From contig JAUTCN010000010.1 of NCBI GenBank assembly GCA_030673965.1, forward strand, positions 1-64,000: 64,000 bases of DNA. The letters are read 5' to 3'. This document shows positions 25,744-34,314 of this stretch, in pieces. The position numbers were made by a program, and so were the translations under genes. Source of the stretch: Fusobacterium sp. JB019 (GTDB lineage Bacteria > Fusobacteriota > Fusobacteriia > Fusobacteriales > Fusobacteriaceae). The stretch's first letter is position 1. The number at the start of each line of letters is the position of its first letter. Below the pieces are notes generated by a model, which searched no databases, was not told where the DNA came from, and saw nothing but the letters and a program-made list of their open reading frames with translations.

Positions 25744-27045
25744 ATGAATAATAATAATTCAATTGAAATATTTAAAAAAGCTGAAAAATATATACCAGGT
25801 GGTGTAAACAGTCCTGTAAGGGCTTTTCAATCTGTAAAAAGGGAAGCACCTATTTTTATAAAAAAAGCTTTAGGATCAAAAATATGGGATGAAGATGATA
25901 ATGAATATGTTGATTTCATATGTTCCTGGGGACCTATCATATTGGGGCATAATTTTAAAAATGTAATAAATGGAGTTAGAGAAGCTATAGAACTAGGAAG
26001 TTCTTATGGTTTACCAACAAAATTAGAAGTGAAACTTGCACAATTAATAGTAAAATGTTGTCCTTCTATGGATAAAGTTAGATTAACGACTTCTGGAACA
26101 GAAGCTACTATGTCAGCTGTTAGATTGGCTAGAGCTTATACAAATAGAAATAAAATTTTGAAATTTCAAGGATGTTATCATGGACATTCAGATTCTTTAT
26201 TAGTTAAATCTGGTTCAGGACTTTTAACAGAAGGATATCAAGATAGTAATGGAATTACACAAGGAGTTTTAAAAGATACTTTGACTATTCCTTTTGGAGA
26301 TATTGAAAATTTAAGAAAAATATTAGAAACAAAAGAAATAGCGTGTTTAATTATGGAAGTAATTCCAGCTAATATGGGAGTAATAAAAACAAAAGTAAAA
26401 TTTTTAAAAGAAATTAGAAAAATTTGTAATGAGACAAAAACAGTTTTAATTTTTGATGAAGTTATTACAGGATTTAGAATTTCTCTAGGAGGAGCACAAG
26501 AATATTTTGAAGTAACTCCAGATATAACAACTATAGGAAAAATAATTGGTGGAGGTTACCCTGTGGGAGCTTTTGGAGGAAAAGAAGAGATAATGAATTT
26601 AGTTGCACCAGTGGGAAGAGTTTATCATGCTGGGACATTATCAGGGAATCCTATATCTGTTAGAGCTGGTTTTGAGACAATAAATTATTTGTATAAAAAT
26701 AAAGATACTATTTATAAAAAATTAGAAGATAAAACTAAGTATATAACATCTGAATTAAAAAAATTAATAGACAAGTATAAAATTTCAGCTTGTGTAAATA
26801 GTATAGGTTCGTTATTTACAATTTTCTTTACAGAAAATAAAAAAGTAGAAAATTTAAATGATGCATTAACTTCAAATATAGATATTTATGCAAAGTATTT
26901 TAATGTTATGCTAGATGAAGGAATAGTAATTCCACCTTCACAATTTGAAGCTAATTTTATTTCATTAGCTCATGATAATGAGGATGTTTATAGGTATTTA
27001 AAAGCAGCTGAACAAGCATTTAAGATTATTTCAGAAAGTAAATAG
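25744..27045 (+). CDS. hemL: Glutamate-1-semialdehyde 2,1-aminomutase
   Basis: PLP enzyme that isomerises glutamate-1-semialdehyde to aminolevulinate, supplying HemB. The 433-residue length is normal. Opening motif YIPGGVNSPVRAF is characteristic, and the PLP lysine is Lys266 in IGKIIGGGYPVGAFGG. Third gene of the hemA-hemB-hemL unit, which takes glutamyl-tRNA to porphobilinogen; hemC, hemD and later steps are not in the window, so whether the end product is haem, sirohaem or cobalamin cannot be told. Confidence 0.97.
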   Translation: MNNNNSIEIFKKAEKYIPGGVNSPVRAFQSVKREAPIFIKKALGSKIWDEDDNEYVDFICSWGPIILGHNFKNVINGVREAIELGSSYGLPTKLEVKLAQLIVKCCPSMDKVRLTTSGTEATMSAVRLARAYTNRNKILKFQGCYHGHSDSLLVKSGSGLLTEGYQDSNGITQGVLKDTLTIPFGDIENLRKILETKEIACLIMEVIPANMGVIKTKVKFLKEIRKICNETKTVLIFDEVITGFRISLGGAQEYFEVTPDITTIGKIIGGGYPVGAFGGKEEIMNLVAPVGRVYHAGTLSGNPISVRAGFETINYLYKNKDTIYKKLEDKTKYITSELKKLIDKYKISACVNSIGSLFTIFFTENKKVENLNDALTSNIDIYAKYFNVMLDEGIVIPPSQFEANFISLAHDNEDVYRYLKAAEQAFKIISESK

Positions 27046-27050
27046 AGAAG

Positions 27051-27081
27051 ATGGTAAAGAATTAATTCTTTACCATTTTTA
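27051..27081 (+). terminator. Terminator of hemA-hemB-hemL
   Basis: ATGGTAAAGAATT and its exact complement abut (27051-27076), so the loop forms from the centre of the palindrome; a T run follows. Confidence 0.85.
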
Positions 27082-27096
27082 ATATAAGTGTGTTAG

Positions 27097-27112
27097 TACA
27101 ATTTCAATTGTA
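27097..27112 (+). promoter_or_regulatory. Dyad upstream of the phnD-like promoter
   Basis: TACAATT-TC-AATTGTA, a perfect 7-2-7 dyad ending four bases before the -35 box. Possible regulator site; no family assigned. Confidence 0.35.
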
Positions 27113-27116
27113 ATAG

Positions 27117-27145
27117 TTTACAGCAAAAATTTCTCATGCTATACT
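27117..27145 (+). promoter_or_regulatory. Promoter of the PhnD/C/E-type importer operon
   Basis: TTTACA (27117-27122) and TATACT (27140-27145), 17 bases apart, about 50 bases before the start codon. Confidence 0.65.
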
Positions 27146-27194
27146 TCTTTAAAAGAGGCAAGTGTAATATAAAATACATATTAGGGGGGATTTT

Positions 27195-28070
27195 ATGAAA
27201 AGAAAATATATAAGTTTATGGGTACTAATATTCACAATGGTGACAATATTAGTAGGTTGTGGGCCAAAAAAAGAAAAAGATACTTTAGTTATGGGATTTG
27301 TTCCTCTTATTGATGGAGATAAGTTGGTTGATTCAGTAAAGCCACTTTCAGAAATATTAACAAAAGCAATTGGTAAAAAAGTAGAAGTATTTACAGCGAC
27401 AAATTATGTAGGAGTAGTTGAAGCAATGGGATCATCGAAAGTAGATTTTGGAATTATTCCACCTTTTGCTTATATTCTTGCAAATAAAGAAAGCGGAGCT
27501 CAAGTTATACTTAAAGCTTTAAATAAGCATAATAAGTCATTTTATCGTTCTGAATTTGTAGTTAGAAAAGAAAGTAAAATAAATTCTTTAGAAGATTTAA
27601 AAGGGAAAATAGTGGCCTTTGTAGATCCTTCATCGTCTTCAGGGTATTTATATCCTGGTGCTTATTTAAAGAAAAATGGGATAGATATTGAAAAAGATAT
27701 TCAGATTGTTTATAGTGGTGGGCATGACAAATCTATTCAACTTCTTTTAAATGGGGATGTAGATTTAATAGCAATATTTGAAGGAGCGAGAAAGAAGTAT
27801 CAAAAAGAGTTTACTAATGTATTGGAAGATACAAAAATTTTTGGATATTCTGAAAATATTCCATATATAAGCGTTACTGTTCGTGGGGATATGGATGAAA
27901 AAACTAAAAAAGAAATAAAAGAAGGATTGTTGAAGGGATTGAATAGTAAAGAGGCAAAAGAAATAACATCTAAATTATTTAGTATTTATGGTTTTGAGGA
28001 AGCTACAGATTCAGATTTTGATAGTATAAGAACAACAGCAAAATTAATGAATATAAATCTTGAAAAATAG
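27195..28070 (+). CDS. PhnD-like substrate-binding lipoprotein of an ABC importer
   Basis: A 291-residue lipoprotein (lipobox LVGC, Cys22) of the phosphate/phosphite/phosphonate-binding PhnD family. Family marks: DTLVMGFVPLIDGDKL at the mature N-terminus, DFGIIPPFAYILANKE near residue 90, and DPSSSSGYLYPGAYLKKNGI near residue 150, where the Ser-rich loop contacts the oxyanion. It begins the three-gene importer operon. Because no phosphonate-lyase genes are near, the substrate could be phosphonate, phosphite or another oxyanion. Confidence 0.88.
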   Translation: MKRKYISLWVLIFTMVTILVGCGPKKEKDTLVMGFVPLIDGDKLVDSVKPLSEILTKAIGKKVEVFTATNYVGVVEAMGSSKVDFGIIPPFAYILANKESGAQVILKALNKHNKSFYRSEFVVRKESKINSLEDLKGKIVAFVDPSSSSGYLYPGAYLKKNGIDIEKDIQIVYSGGHDKSIQLLLNGDVDLIAIFEGARKKYQKEFTNVLEDTKIFGYSENIPYISVTVRGDMDEKTKKEIKEGLLKGLNSKEAKEITSKLFSIYGFEEATDSDFDSIRTTAKLMNINLEK

Positions 28071-28079
28071 GAGAAAAAT

Positions 28080-28808
28080 ATGTTGAAAATTGAAAATTTA
28101 AAAGTTACCTATGATAAATTTGAGGCTATAGAAAATTTGAGCTTGAAAGTGGATGATGGAGAATTTGTTGCAATCATAGGATCTTCAGGTAGTGGAAAAT
28201 CTTCACTAATAAAATCAATAAATTTATTAGTAAAACCTAAAGCAGGGCATATATTTATTGGAAAAGAAGATATAACTTTAGCAAATTCAAAAGAACTAAA
28301 AAAATTAAGAAGAGAAATAGGATTTATTTTTCAAGATTATAATTTAATAGATAGATTAAGTGTAATTGAAAATGTATTAATAGGAAGACTTGGATATAAG
28401 TCTTCCTTAGAGTCTTTATTAGGAATATTTAAAAAAGAAGAATATAAAAATGCTATGGATGCTTTAGAAAAAGTAGGATTAAAAGAGAAAGCTTTTGTTC
28501 GAGCTGATGAATTAAGCGGTGGACAAAAGCAAAGAGTATCCATAGCAAAAGTTTTTATACAAAATCCTAAATTAATTTTAGCAGATGAGCCAGTAGCTAG
28601 TCTAGATATAGCTACTTCTCAAAATATAATGAAATATTTTGAAAGGATTAACAAAAAATATAAAATTTCAATAATTATAAATTTACATGATGTTAACTTA
28701 GCTAAAAAATATGCTAAAAGGATAGTAGCTTTAAAGAATGGAAAAATTATATTTGATGGACATGGAGGTGAATTAACGAATGATGTCCTTAGAAAAATAT
28801 ATACATAA
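28080..28808 (+). CDS. PhnC-like ABC transporter ATPase
   Basis: A 242-residue ATP-binding subunit for the PhnD/E-type importer. Complete motor motifs: Walker A GSSGSGKSS (near residue 37), Q-loop IFQDYNL, signature LSGGQKQR and Walker B LILADEPVASLD, with the switch His in NLHDVNLAKKY. It lies 9 bases after phnD and its end overlaps the permease gene by 29 bases. Confidence 0.93.
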   Translation: MLKIENLKVTYDKFEAIENLSLKVDDGEFVAIIGSSGSGKSSLIKSINLLVKPKAGHIFIGKEDITLANSKELKKLRREIGFIFQDYNLIDRLSVIENVLIGRLGYKSSLESLLGIFKKEEYKNAMDALEKVGLKEKAFVRADELSGGQKQRVSIAKVFIQNPKLILADEPVASLDIATSQNIMKYFERINKKYKISIIINLHDVNLAKKYAKRIVALKNGKIIFDGHGGELTNDVLRKIYT

Positions 28809-30357
28809 ACAAAATAAAAATAAAATAAAGATTTGCATTTATTTTGTTTTTTTAACAGTAGCATTATTTTATTTTATAGGTTTTGATTTTTTTACTTTTT
28901 TTGAAGGTATTCCAGATATGATTTCTTTATTAAAAAGAATTTTAAAACCTAATATTTCATATAGTGATATTGTTTGGAAAGCTATTTTAGATACAATACA
29001 AATGAGTTTAGTAGGGTCTTTTTTAGGAGTTATATGTTCTATTCCTTGGATATTTTTAACAGCTTCAAATATATCATTTTCTAAGAAAATAGCATCAATA
29101 TTAAATAGGATATTTGCTATATTAAGAACAATACCTAGTTTAATTTGGGCAGCTATTTTGGTAAGTGTTTTTAGTATTGGAAAATTTTCAGGTACAGTAG
29201 CTTTAATAATCATAGCTTTTTTGATATCTCAAAAATTATTAAGAGAAAGAGTAGAAGAAATAGGAGAAAATAAATTAAATTCTACGTTATCTATAGGAGC
29301 TTCAAAAATTCAATTAATGAAATATTCAGTTATGCCAGAAATAAAAAAACATATAATATCTGTTTTTTTTATAGTATTAGAAAGTAACATAAGAAGTGCT
29401 ACAATATTAGGATTTGTAGGAGCTGGTGGGATAGGGCAAATAATGTGGAGAGATTTAAATCATTTGAGATTTGATAATTTAGCAACAATTATATTAATTT
29501 TATTTATAGTAATTTTAAGTATAGATTTTTTAAGTTTATTAATAAGAAGTGATAAAAAAATAATTAATTATAAAATAAAGACATATGGTGGTTTTAGAAT
29601 TTATAAATTTTTAAAAAAAATATTAATTGTCTGTTTAATTTTAACAATAATAGTAATTTTAAAAAATTATTTTAATATTACTGTAGAAAGATTTATAAAA
29701 GGTCTTGTTCAAGGGAAATTAATTTTAATAAGGATGTGTCATTTAAATATTAAATATTTTCCTAAAATAATAAAAGGCATTTGGGATAGTTTTGTTATTG
29801 CTTTATTTTCTACTTTTTTTTCAGGGATATTAGGATTTATATTGAGCTTTTTAACAGCTTACAATAGTTCTCCTAATAAATTTATTTCAGTTATATTTAA
29901 AGGGTTAATAAATATAATGAGGACTATACCTCCAATGATAGTTGCAATTATATTTTTTAGAGGTGTTGGACCAGGAAAAGTTGCAGGAGCTTTAGCATTA
30001 ACGGTTTATACTTCAGGAACTTTAACTAAAATGTATAGTGAAATAATTGAAAATGTAAATAAAAATATTGAAGATAGTATAAAATCAACAGGCGCTAAAA
30101 AGATAGCGGTTTATATTTCAGGTTTATTTAGGGAAACTTATCCATCTTTTATTGGGGTTCTATTATATAGGTTAGAATCTAATATAAGAAATTCTACAGT
30201 ATTAGGAATAATTGGGGCGGGAGGAATAGGGACTCTATTAAATATGAATATTGTGTGGAGAAATTGGGAAAATGTAGGGTTAATTGTTTTAGCAATAGGA
30301 ATAATGATAGGATCTATTGATGTGTTAAGTAGAAAAATAAGAATGTTTATAAAATAA
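28780..30357 (+). CDS. Fused tandem PhnE-type ABC permease
   Basis: A 525-residue permease that is two PhnE units in one chain. Each half has about six membrane helices and its own coupling loop: SKIQLMKYSVMPE with ESNIRSATILGFVGAGGIGQ in the first half, and a matching RLESNIRNSTVLGIIGAGGIGT in the second. Most PhnE proteins are about 260 residues and form dimers; here the dimer is covalently fused. The start at 28780 (ATGATG) follows GGAGGTG. A second ATG is one codon on. Confidence 0.9.
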   Translation: MMSLEKYIHKQNKNKIKICIYFVFLTVALFYFIGFDFFTFFEGIPDMISLLKRILKPNISYSDIVWKAILDTIQMSLVGSFLGVICSIPWIFLTASNISFSKKIASILNRIFAILRTIPSLIWAAILVSVFSIGKFSGTVALIIIAFLISQKLLRERVEEIGENKLNSTLSIGASKIQLMKYSVMPEIKKHIISVFFIVLESNIRSATILGFVGAGGIGQIMWRDLNHLRFDNLATIILILFIVILSIDFLSLLIRSDKKIINYKIKTYGGFRIYKFLKKILIVCLILTIIVILKNYFNITVERFIKGLVQGKLILIRMCHLNIKYFPKIIKGIWDSFVIALFSTFFSGILGFILSFLTAYNSSPNKFISVIFKGLINIMRTIPPMIVAIIFFRGVGPGKVAGALALTVYTSGTLTKMYSEIIENVNKNIEDSIKSTGAKKIAVYISGLFRETYPSFIGVLLYRLESNIRNSTVLGIIGAGGIGTLLNMNIVWRNWENVGLIVLAIGIMIGSIDVLSRKIRMFIK

Positions 30358-30400
30358 AAATATACTTTTATCTTAAATAACTCAGATAAAAGTATATTTT
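30357..30400. terminator. Bidirectional terminator, importer operon and rubrerythrin
   Basis: A 17-bp stem (30357-30373 with 30384-30400) and ten-base loop between convergent genes. The stem is AT-rich apart from a few G-C pairs, with A and T tracts at its ends. Confidence 0.75.
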
Positions 30401-30420
30401 AAAGTAAATATTTTTATTTT

Positions 30421-30960
30421 TTAATAATTTTCTTTTCTAACTTCAAAATAAGATTTAGGATGATCACAGACAGGACAAACGTCAGGAGCACTTTCTCCAA
30501 TATGAAGATGACCACAATTACCACATTCCCAAACTACGGCAACTTTTTTAGTGAAAACAGAGTCATCCATAATATTTTTAAGAAGCTTTCTATATCTTTC
30601 TTCATGTTCTTTTTCTATTTTTCCAACTCCTTCTAGAAGTTTAGCAATATCTTCAAACCCTTCTTCTCTAGCAATATTAGCAAATTCATCATACATATCA
30701 GTCCATTCGTAATTTTCTCCATTAGCAGCATCTTTTAAATTCTCTATTGTAGAAGGAACAGAACCTTCGTGAAGAAGTTTAAACCAAAGTTTAGCATGCT
30801 CTTTTTCATTAGCAGCAGTTTTTTCAAAAATATTAGCAATTTGTACATAACCTTCTTTTTTTGCTTTAGAAGCATAATAAGAATATTTGTTTCTAGCTTG
30901 TGATTCTCCAGCAAAAGCGGTCATTAGATTTTGTTCAGTTTTACTTCCTTTTAAATTCAT
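30421..30960 (-). CDS. Rubrerythrin
   Basis: A 179-residue non-haem iron peroxidase that detoxifies hydrogen peroxide in anaerobes. N-terminal ferritin-like di-iron domain with ligands in [16 protein letters not shown] and [10 protein letters not shown], a second helix pair with the IEKEHEERY motif, and a C-terminal rubredoxin domain with two CxxC pairs (ECGNCGH and VCPVCDHP). Monocistronic: promoter at 31013-31041, ribosome site GGGAGG. No PerR box is apparent. Confidence 0.95.
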   Translation of the reverse strand: MNLKGSKTEQNLMTAFAGESQARNKYSYYASKAKKEGYVQIANIFEKTAANEKEHAKLWFKLLHEGSVPSTIENLKDAANGENYEWTDMYDEFANIAREEGFEDIAKLLEGVGKIEKEHEERYRKLLKNIMDDSVFTKKVAVVWECGNCGHLHIGESAPDVCPVCDHPKSYFEVRKENY

Positions 30961-31012
30961 AAAAATCCTCCCTTAACTTTAAGTAAAATGTAATGATTTC
31001 AAATATGTTTTT

Positions 31013-31041
31013 ATTGTACTATTCTTTTGTTTTAAAGTCAA
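31013..31041 (-). promoter_or_regulatory. Rubrerythrin promoter
   Basis: On the minus strand TTGACT (31036-31041) and TACAAT (31013-31018) are 17 bases apart. Confidence 0.75.
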
Positions 31042-31056
31042 TAGTTAAAAATAAAA

Positions 31057-32334
31057 TTAATATCTAATATTTATATAAATAAGACTTAATATAATAGATT
31101 GGATGACGATAATAATTCCCCATTTAAAAAATTCTTTGAAGCTGATTTCTATTCCTACTTTTTTAGAAACAGAAGTACCTACCATATTAGCGGCAGCCCC
31201 AACTATTGTCATATTTCCTCCTAGACAACATCCTAATGATAAAGCCCACCATAAAGATTCCGTATTTCCTGTATAATTAGGAAGAATTTCTAAAACTAAT
31301 TTTCCAAAGGATAAGCTTAAAGGGATAGACCCAACAATTGGAGATAAGATTCCAGAAACTAAAACAAGAAGAGAAGAAGTTAACTTTAAATTTCCTTGAG
31401 TAAAAGTAACTACATAAGAACCAATAAATTCTATTATTCCTAGCTCTTCTAATCCTTGAATTAAAACAAATAAAGCTCCAAAGAAAAATAAAGTATCCCA
31501 TTCTATTTTGCTAAATATCTCTTCTGGTTTTTTTTTAGAAATAAGTACAAGGATAGAAGAACCTAAAATAGAGATTATTGCAAGTCCTATTTGTGAAAAA
31601 GAATTGGTTAAAAACCCTAAAATAACTAAAATAAAGATTAGACTAGATTTGAATAATAAATTTTTATCTTTAATAATTCTGGAAGAATCAAGTTCCATTA
31701 TACTAGCTTTTAATTCTCTAGAGACAATTAGTTTTTCTTTTAAAAATAAGCTGGCGGTAATTAAAAGAACAATAATATTAATAATAATAATGGGAGTTAA
31801 ATTTATAATAAAATCATTAAAACCTCTGTTTGAAAGAGCTGCAATAATTAAATTAGGAGGATCTCCTATCATAGTAGCGGTACCTCCAATATTAGACATA
31901 AAAATTTGCATTAAGACAAAGGGTTTTGGATCTAATTGTAATTTTTGAGCTAAAAATATGGTAATAGGAACGATTAATAAAATAGTAGTAACGTTATCTA
32001 AAAGAGCTGAGAAAAAAGCAGTAACAAGTGATAATAAGATAAGGATTTTGATAGGATTTCCCTTTGATACTTGAGCTAATTTAATTGCAATCCATTGAAA
32101 AATACCAGTTTCTGACATAATTTCAACAATCATCATCATTCCCATCAATAAAATAAGAACTTCTAAATTATATCCAATTGTTTTTAAAGCAGTTTCCTCA
32201 TTTAAAATATTAATAATAATCATTAAGGAAGCTCCAATAATAGTAACAAGTGATTTAGGGTATTTTTCTGTAATGATAAAATAAAAGGTTAATATAAATA
32301 TTAAAAATCCGAGTATCATGTATAAATTTTCCAT
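31057..32334 (-). CDS. ArsB/NhaD-type anion or Na+/H+ permease
   Basis: A 425-residue inner-membrane transporter with about eleven helices, of the ion-transporter superfamily that includes ArsB, NhaD and CitMHS. Typical marks: LLDNVTTILLIVPIT near residue 115, NIGGTATMIGDPPNLIIA near residue 150, and a repeat of the same pattern in the second half (SLGCCLGGNMTIVGAAANMV). I chose ATG 32334, with AGGAGG six bases upstream, over a longer frame reaching into the leader hairpin. It has its own promoter (32481-32509) and a pseudoknot/terminator leader, so expression is probably controlled by attenuation. The transported ion cannot be told from the sequence. Confidence 0.85.
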   Translation of the reverse strand: MENLYMILGFLIFILTFYFIITEKYPKSLVTIIGASLMIIINILNEETALKTIGYNLEVLILLMGMMMIVEIMSETGIFQWIAIKLAQVSKGNPIKILILLSLVTAFFSALLDNVTTILLIVPITIFLAQKLQLDPKPFVLMQIFMSNIGGTATMIGDPPNLIIAALSNRGFNDFIINLTPIIIINIIVLLITASLFLKEKLIVSRELKASIMELDSSRIIKDKNLLFKSSLIFILVILGFLTNSFSQIGLAIISILGSSILVLISKKKPEEIFSKIEWDTLFFFGALFVLIQGLEELGIIEFIGSYVVTFTQGNLKLTSSLLVLVSGILSPIVGSIPLSLSFGKLVLEILPNYTGNTESLWWALSLGCCLGGNMTIVGAAANMVGTSVSKKVGIEISFKEFFKWGIIIVIQSIILSLIYINIRY

Positions 32335-32363
32335 AGTAAGCCTCCTAAATGTAGTGTAAAAAC

Positions 32364-32405
32364 AAAAAAACTCTATGAACCTTTTAAGGATGTTCATAGA
32401 GTTTT
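32364..32405 (-). terminator. Leader terminator before the ArsB/NhaD-type gene
   Basis: Read leftward, a 14-bp stem (right arm 32392-32405, left arm 32367-32380) with an 11-base loop is followed by a seven-base T run. It lies between the promoter and the start codon, so it can only act as an attenuator. Confidence 0.85.
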
Positions 32406-32462
32406 ATATTAACTTCAAGCATTTAACAAGTTAGTTGAATGTTTGGAGAACTCTATCTCCAA
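32397..32462 (-). ncRNA. Pseudoknot leader RNA, candidate fluoride-type (crcB) riboswitch
   Basis: Read on the minus strand, a hairpin TTGGAGA...TCTCCAA encloses a loop containing TAGAGTT, which is complementary to AACTCTA (32397-32403) further on, forming an H-type pseudoknot. That same AACTCTA is the 5' arm of the leader terminator, so pseudoknot and terminator exclude each other. The 5' part GGAGATAGAGTTCTCCAAAC is close to the fluoride aptamer pattern GGNGAUGGNGUNCNCC-AAAC. The 3' conserved UGAUG and CUCCUAC parts are only partly matched (TTAATA, CTCTATG, with three extra bases between). A pseudoknot attenuator is well supported; fluoride as ligand is a guess. Confidence 0.55.
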
Positions 32463-32480
32463 GGTATTACTTATGTTAAC

Positions 32481-32509
32481 ATTATACTAAAAATTTATAA
32501 AATATTCAA
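32481..32509 (-). promoter_or_regulatory. Promoter of the ArsB/NhaD-type gene
   Basis: On the minus strand TTGAAT (32504-32509) and TATAAT (32481-32486) are 17 bases apart, immediately past the end of pyrG and about 20 bases before the pseudoknot. Confidence 0.75.
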
Positions 32510-32517
32510 ATTATAAA

Positions 32518-34131
32518 TTATTTGTTTCTATTATGGATAGCTTTTACAAATCCTACAAATAAAGGATGAGGATTATTAGGTCTAGTTTTAAATTCTGGAT
32601 GGAATTGTCCAGCTATAAAGAAAGGGTGCTCTTTTTTAGGTAATTCAACAATTTCAGCTAAAATACCGCTTGGAGAAGTACCTGTTATTTTTAATCCAGA
32701 TTTTTCAATTTCTTCCTTAAATATATTATTAAATTCATATCTATGTCTATGTCTTTCTGAAATTTCAGTTTGTCCATATAATTCTTTGGCAATACTATTA
32801 TCTTTTAAAATACAAGGATATGCTCCAAGTCTCATAGTTCCACCCATATTTTCTATATTTTTTTGATTTTCTAATATATCGATAACTGGATAAGAAGTAT
32901 TTGGATTAAATTCAGTTGAATCAGCATCTTTATAATTTAAAACATTTCTAGCATATTCGATAACAGCAAGTTGCATTCCAAGACAAATTCCTAAGAAAGG
33001 GATTTTGTTTATTCTAGCAAAATTAATAGCTTGTATTTTTCCTAAGATTCCTCTATCGCCGAATCCTCCAGGAACAAGAATACCGTCAAAATTTTCAAGA
33101 ATTTTTGAGTCTAAATTTTCAGATTGAATATAACTAATATCAGCCTTAAGACCTTGAGCAAAAGCTGCGTGTTCAATTGATTCAGTAATACTAATATAAG
33201 CATCTTTTAATTCAACATATTTTCCAACTACAGCAACTTTAATTTTTTCTTTAGGATTTTTAATGTTATACACAACTTTTTCCCAATTGCTTAAATCAAA
33301 ATCTTTTTCTTCTAAGTTTAATTTTTTACAAACAGTTTTAGCTAAACCTTCTTTTTCCATAACTAAAGGAACTTCATAAATAGTTTCAGCATCAGCAGCT
33401 TCAATAACAGCTTCCTTTTCAATATTGCAGAACATTGAAAGTTTTTCTTTGATACTATTATTTATAGGATGTTCAGTTCTACAAACAAGTATATCCGGTC
33501 TTATTCCTAGACTCATAAGAAGTTTCACAGAGTGTTGAGAAGGTTTTGATTTTAATTCTTTAGCAGCTTTTAAATATGGTAATAAAGTAACATGAATATA
33601 AATGGCATTGTTTTCTCCGATATCATATTTAAATTGTCTGATTGCTTCTAAAAAAGGTGTAGATTCAATATCTCCAACAGTACCTCCTATTTCAGTAATA
33701 ACTATATCTGCTTCAACTTCTTTGGTAACAGCAATAATTTTTGATTTAATTTCATTTGTAATATGAGGAATAACTTGAACAGTTTTCCCAAGATACTTTC
33801 CTTCTCTTTCTTTATTAATAACAGATTGGTAAATTTTACCAGTGGTTATATTACTACTTTTAGAAAGGTTTCTATCGATAAATCTTTCGTAGTGACCTAA
33901 ATCTAAATCTGTTTCAGCTCCATCTTCAGTTACAAAAACTTCTCCATGTTCATAAGGATTCATAGTTCCAGGATCGACATTTAAATAAGGATCAAATTTT
34001 TGCAAAACAACTTTATATCCTCTTTCTTTTAATAATCTTCCTAATGAAGCTGCAGTAATTCCTTTTCCAAGTGAAGACACAACTCCTCCAGTAACAAAAA
34101 TAAATTTAGTTTCTTTGTTAACGCTTTCCAT
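32518..34131 (-). CDS. pyrG: CTP synthase
   Basis: Aminates UTP to CTP using ATP and glutamine. The 537-residue length is standard. N-terminal synthase domain opens with [20 protein letters not shown]; the C-terminal glutaminase domain has the nucleophile Cys in [12 protein letters not shown] and the catalytic His-x-Glu in [11 protein letters not shown]. Start ATG follows GGAGGT. A hairpin plus T run in the leader suggests attenuation control, as known for pyrG in Gram-positive bacteria, though the details differ. Confidence 0.97.
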   Translation of the reverse strand: MESVNKETKFIFVTGGVVSSLGKGITAASLGRLLKERGYKVVLQKFDPYLNVDPGTMNPYEHGEVFVTEDGAETDLDLGHYERFIDRNLSKSSNITTGKIYQSVINKEREGKYLGKTVQVIPHITNEIKSKIIAVTKEVEADIVITEIGGTVGDIESTPFLEAIRQFKYDIGENNAIYIHVTLLPYLKAAKELKSKPSQHSVKLLMSLGIRPDILVCRTEHPINNSIKEKLSMFCNIEKEAVIEAADAETIYEVPLVMEKEGLAKTVCKKLNLEEKDFDLSNWEKVVYNIKNPKEKIKVAVVGKYVELKDAYISITESIEHAAFAQGLKADISYIQSENLDSKILENFDGILVPGGFGDRGILGKIQAINFARINKIPFLGICLGMQLAVIEYARNVLNYKDADSTEFNPNTSYPVIDILENQKNIENMGGTMRLGAYPCILKDNSIAKELYGQTEISERHRHRYEFNNIFKEEIEKSGLKITGTSPSGILAEIVELPKKEHPFFIAGQFHPEFKTRPNNPHPLFVGFVKAIHNRNK

Positions 34132-34170
34132 TTATTACCTCCAATAAAATTAACTTTTTTTATTTTACAC

Positions 34171-34208
34171 AAAAAAATAAATCAGGTGAAAAAAAAAATA
34201 CCTGATTT
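34171..34208 (-). terminator. Leader terminator/attenuator before pyrG
   Basis: Read leftward, AAATCAGGT (34200-34208) pairs with ACCTGATTT (34179-34187) around a T-rich 12-base loop, followed by a seven-base T run. It stands some 40 bases upstream of the start codon and after a plausible start of transcription. Confidence 0.65.
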
Positions 34209-34267
34209 TTGTTTACGTTATTTAGTTTTGATGAGTAAAAATTTACTACGAGATATATTGTATCATA

Positions 34268-34309
34268 AAAAAAGAAAAAAGCAAATAAAAATTTGCTTTT
34301 TTCTTTTTT
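34268..34309. terminator. BCCT transporter terminator
   Basis: A 19-bp inverted repeat (34268-34286 and 34291-34309) with an AAAA loop; A/T-rich flanks make it work in the leftward direction after the BCCT gene. A likely -10 box for pyrG (TACAAT on the minus strand) lies just beyond it. Confidence 0.75.
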
Positions 34310-34314
34310 CATAT

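Noticed and set aside
27046-27194. Possible small gene or riboswitch before the PhnD-like gene
   Set aside because: The region is accounted for by a terminator, a dyad and a promoter; no frame with a ribosome site.
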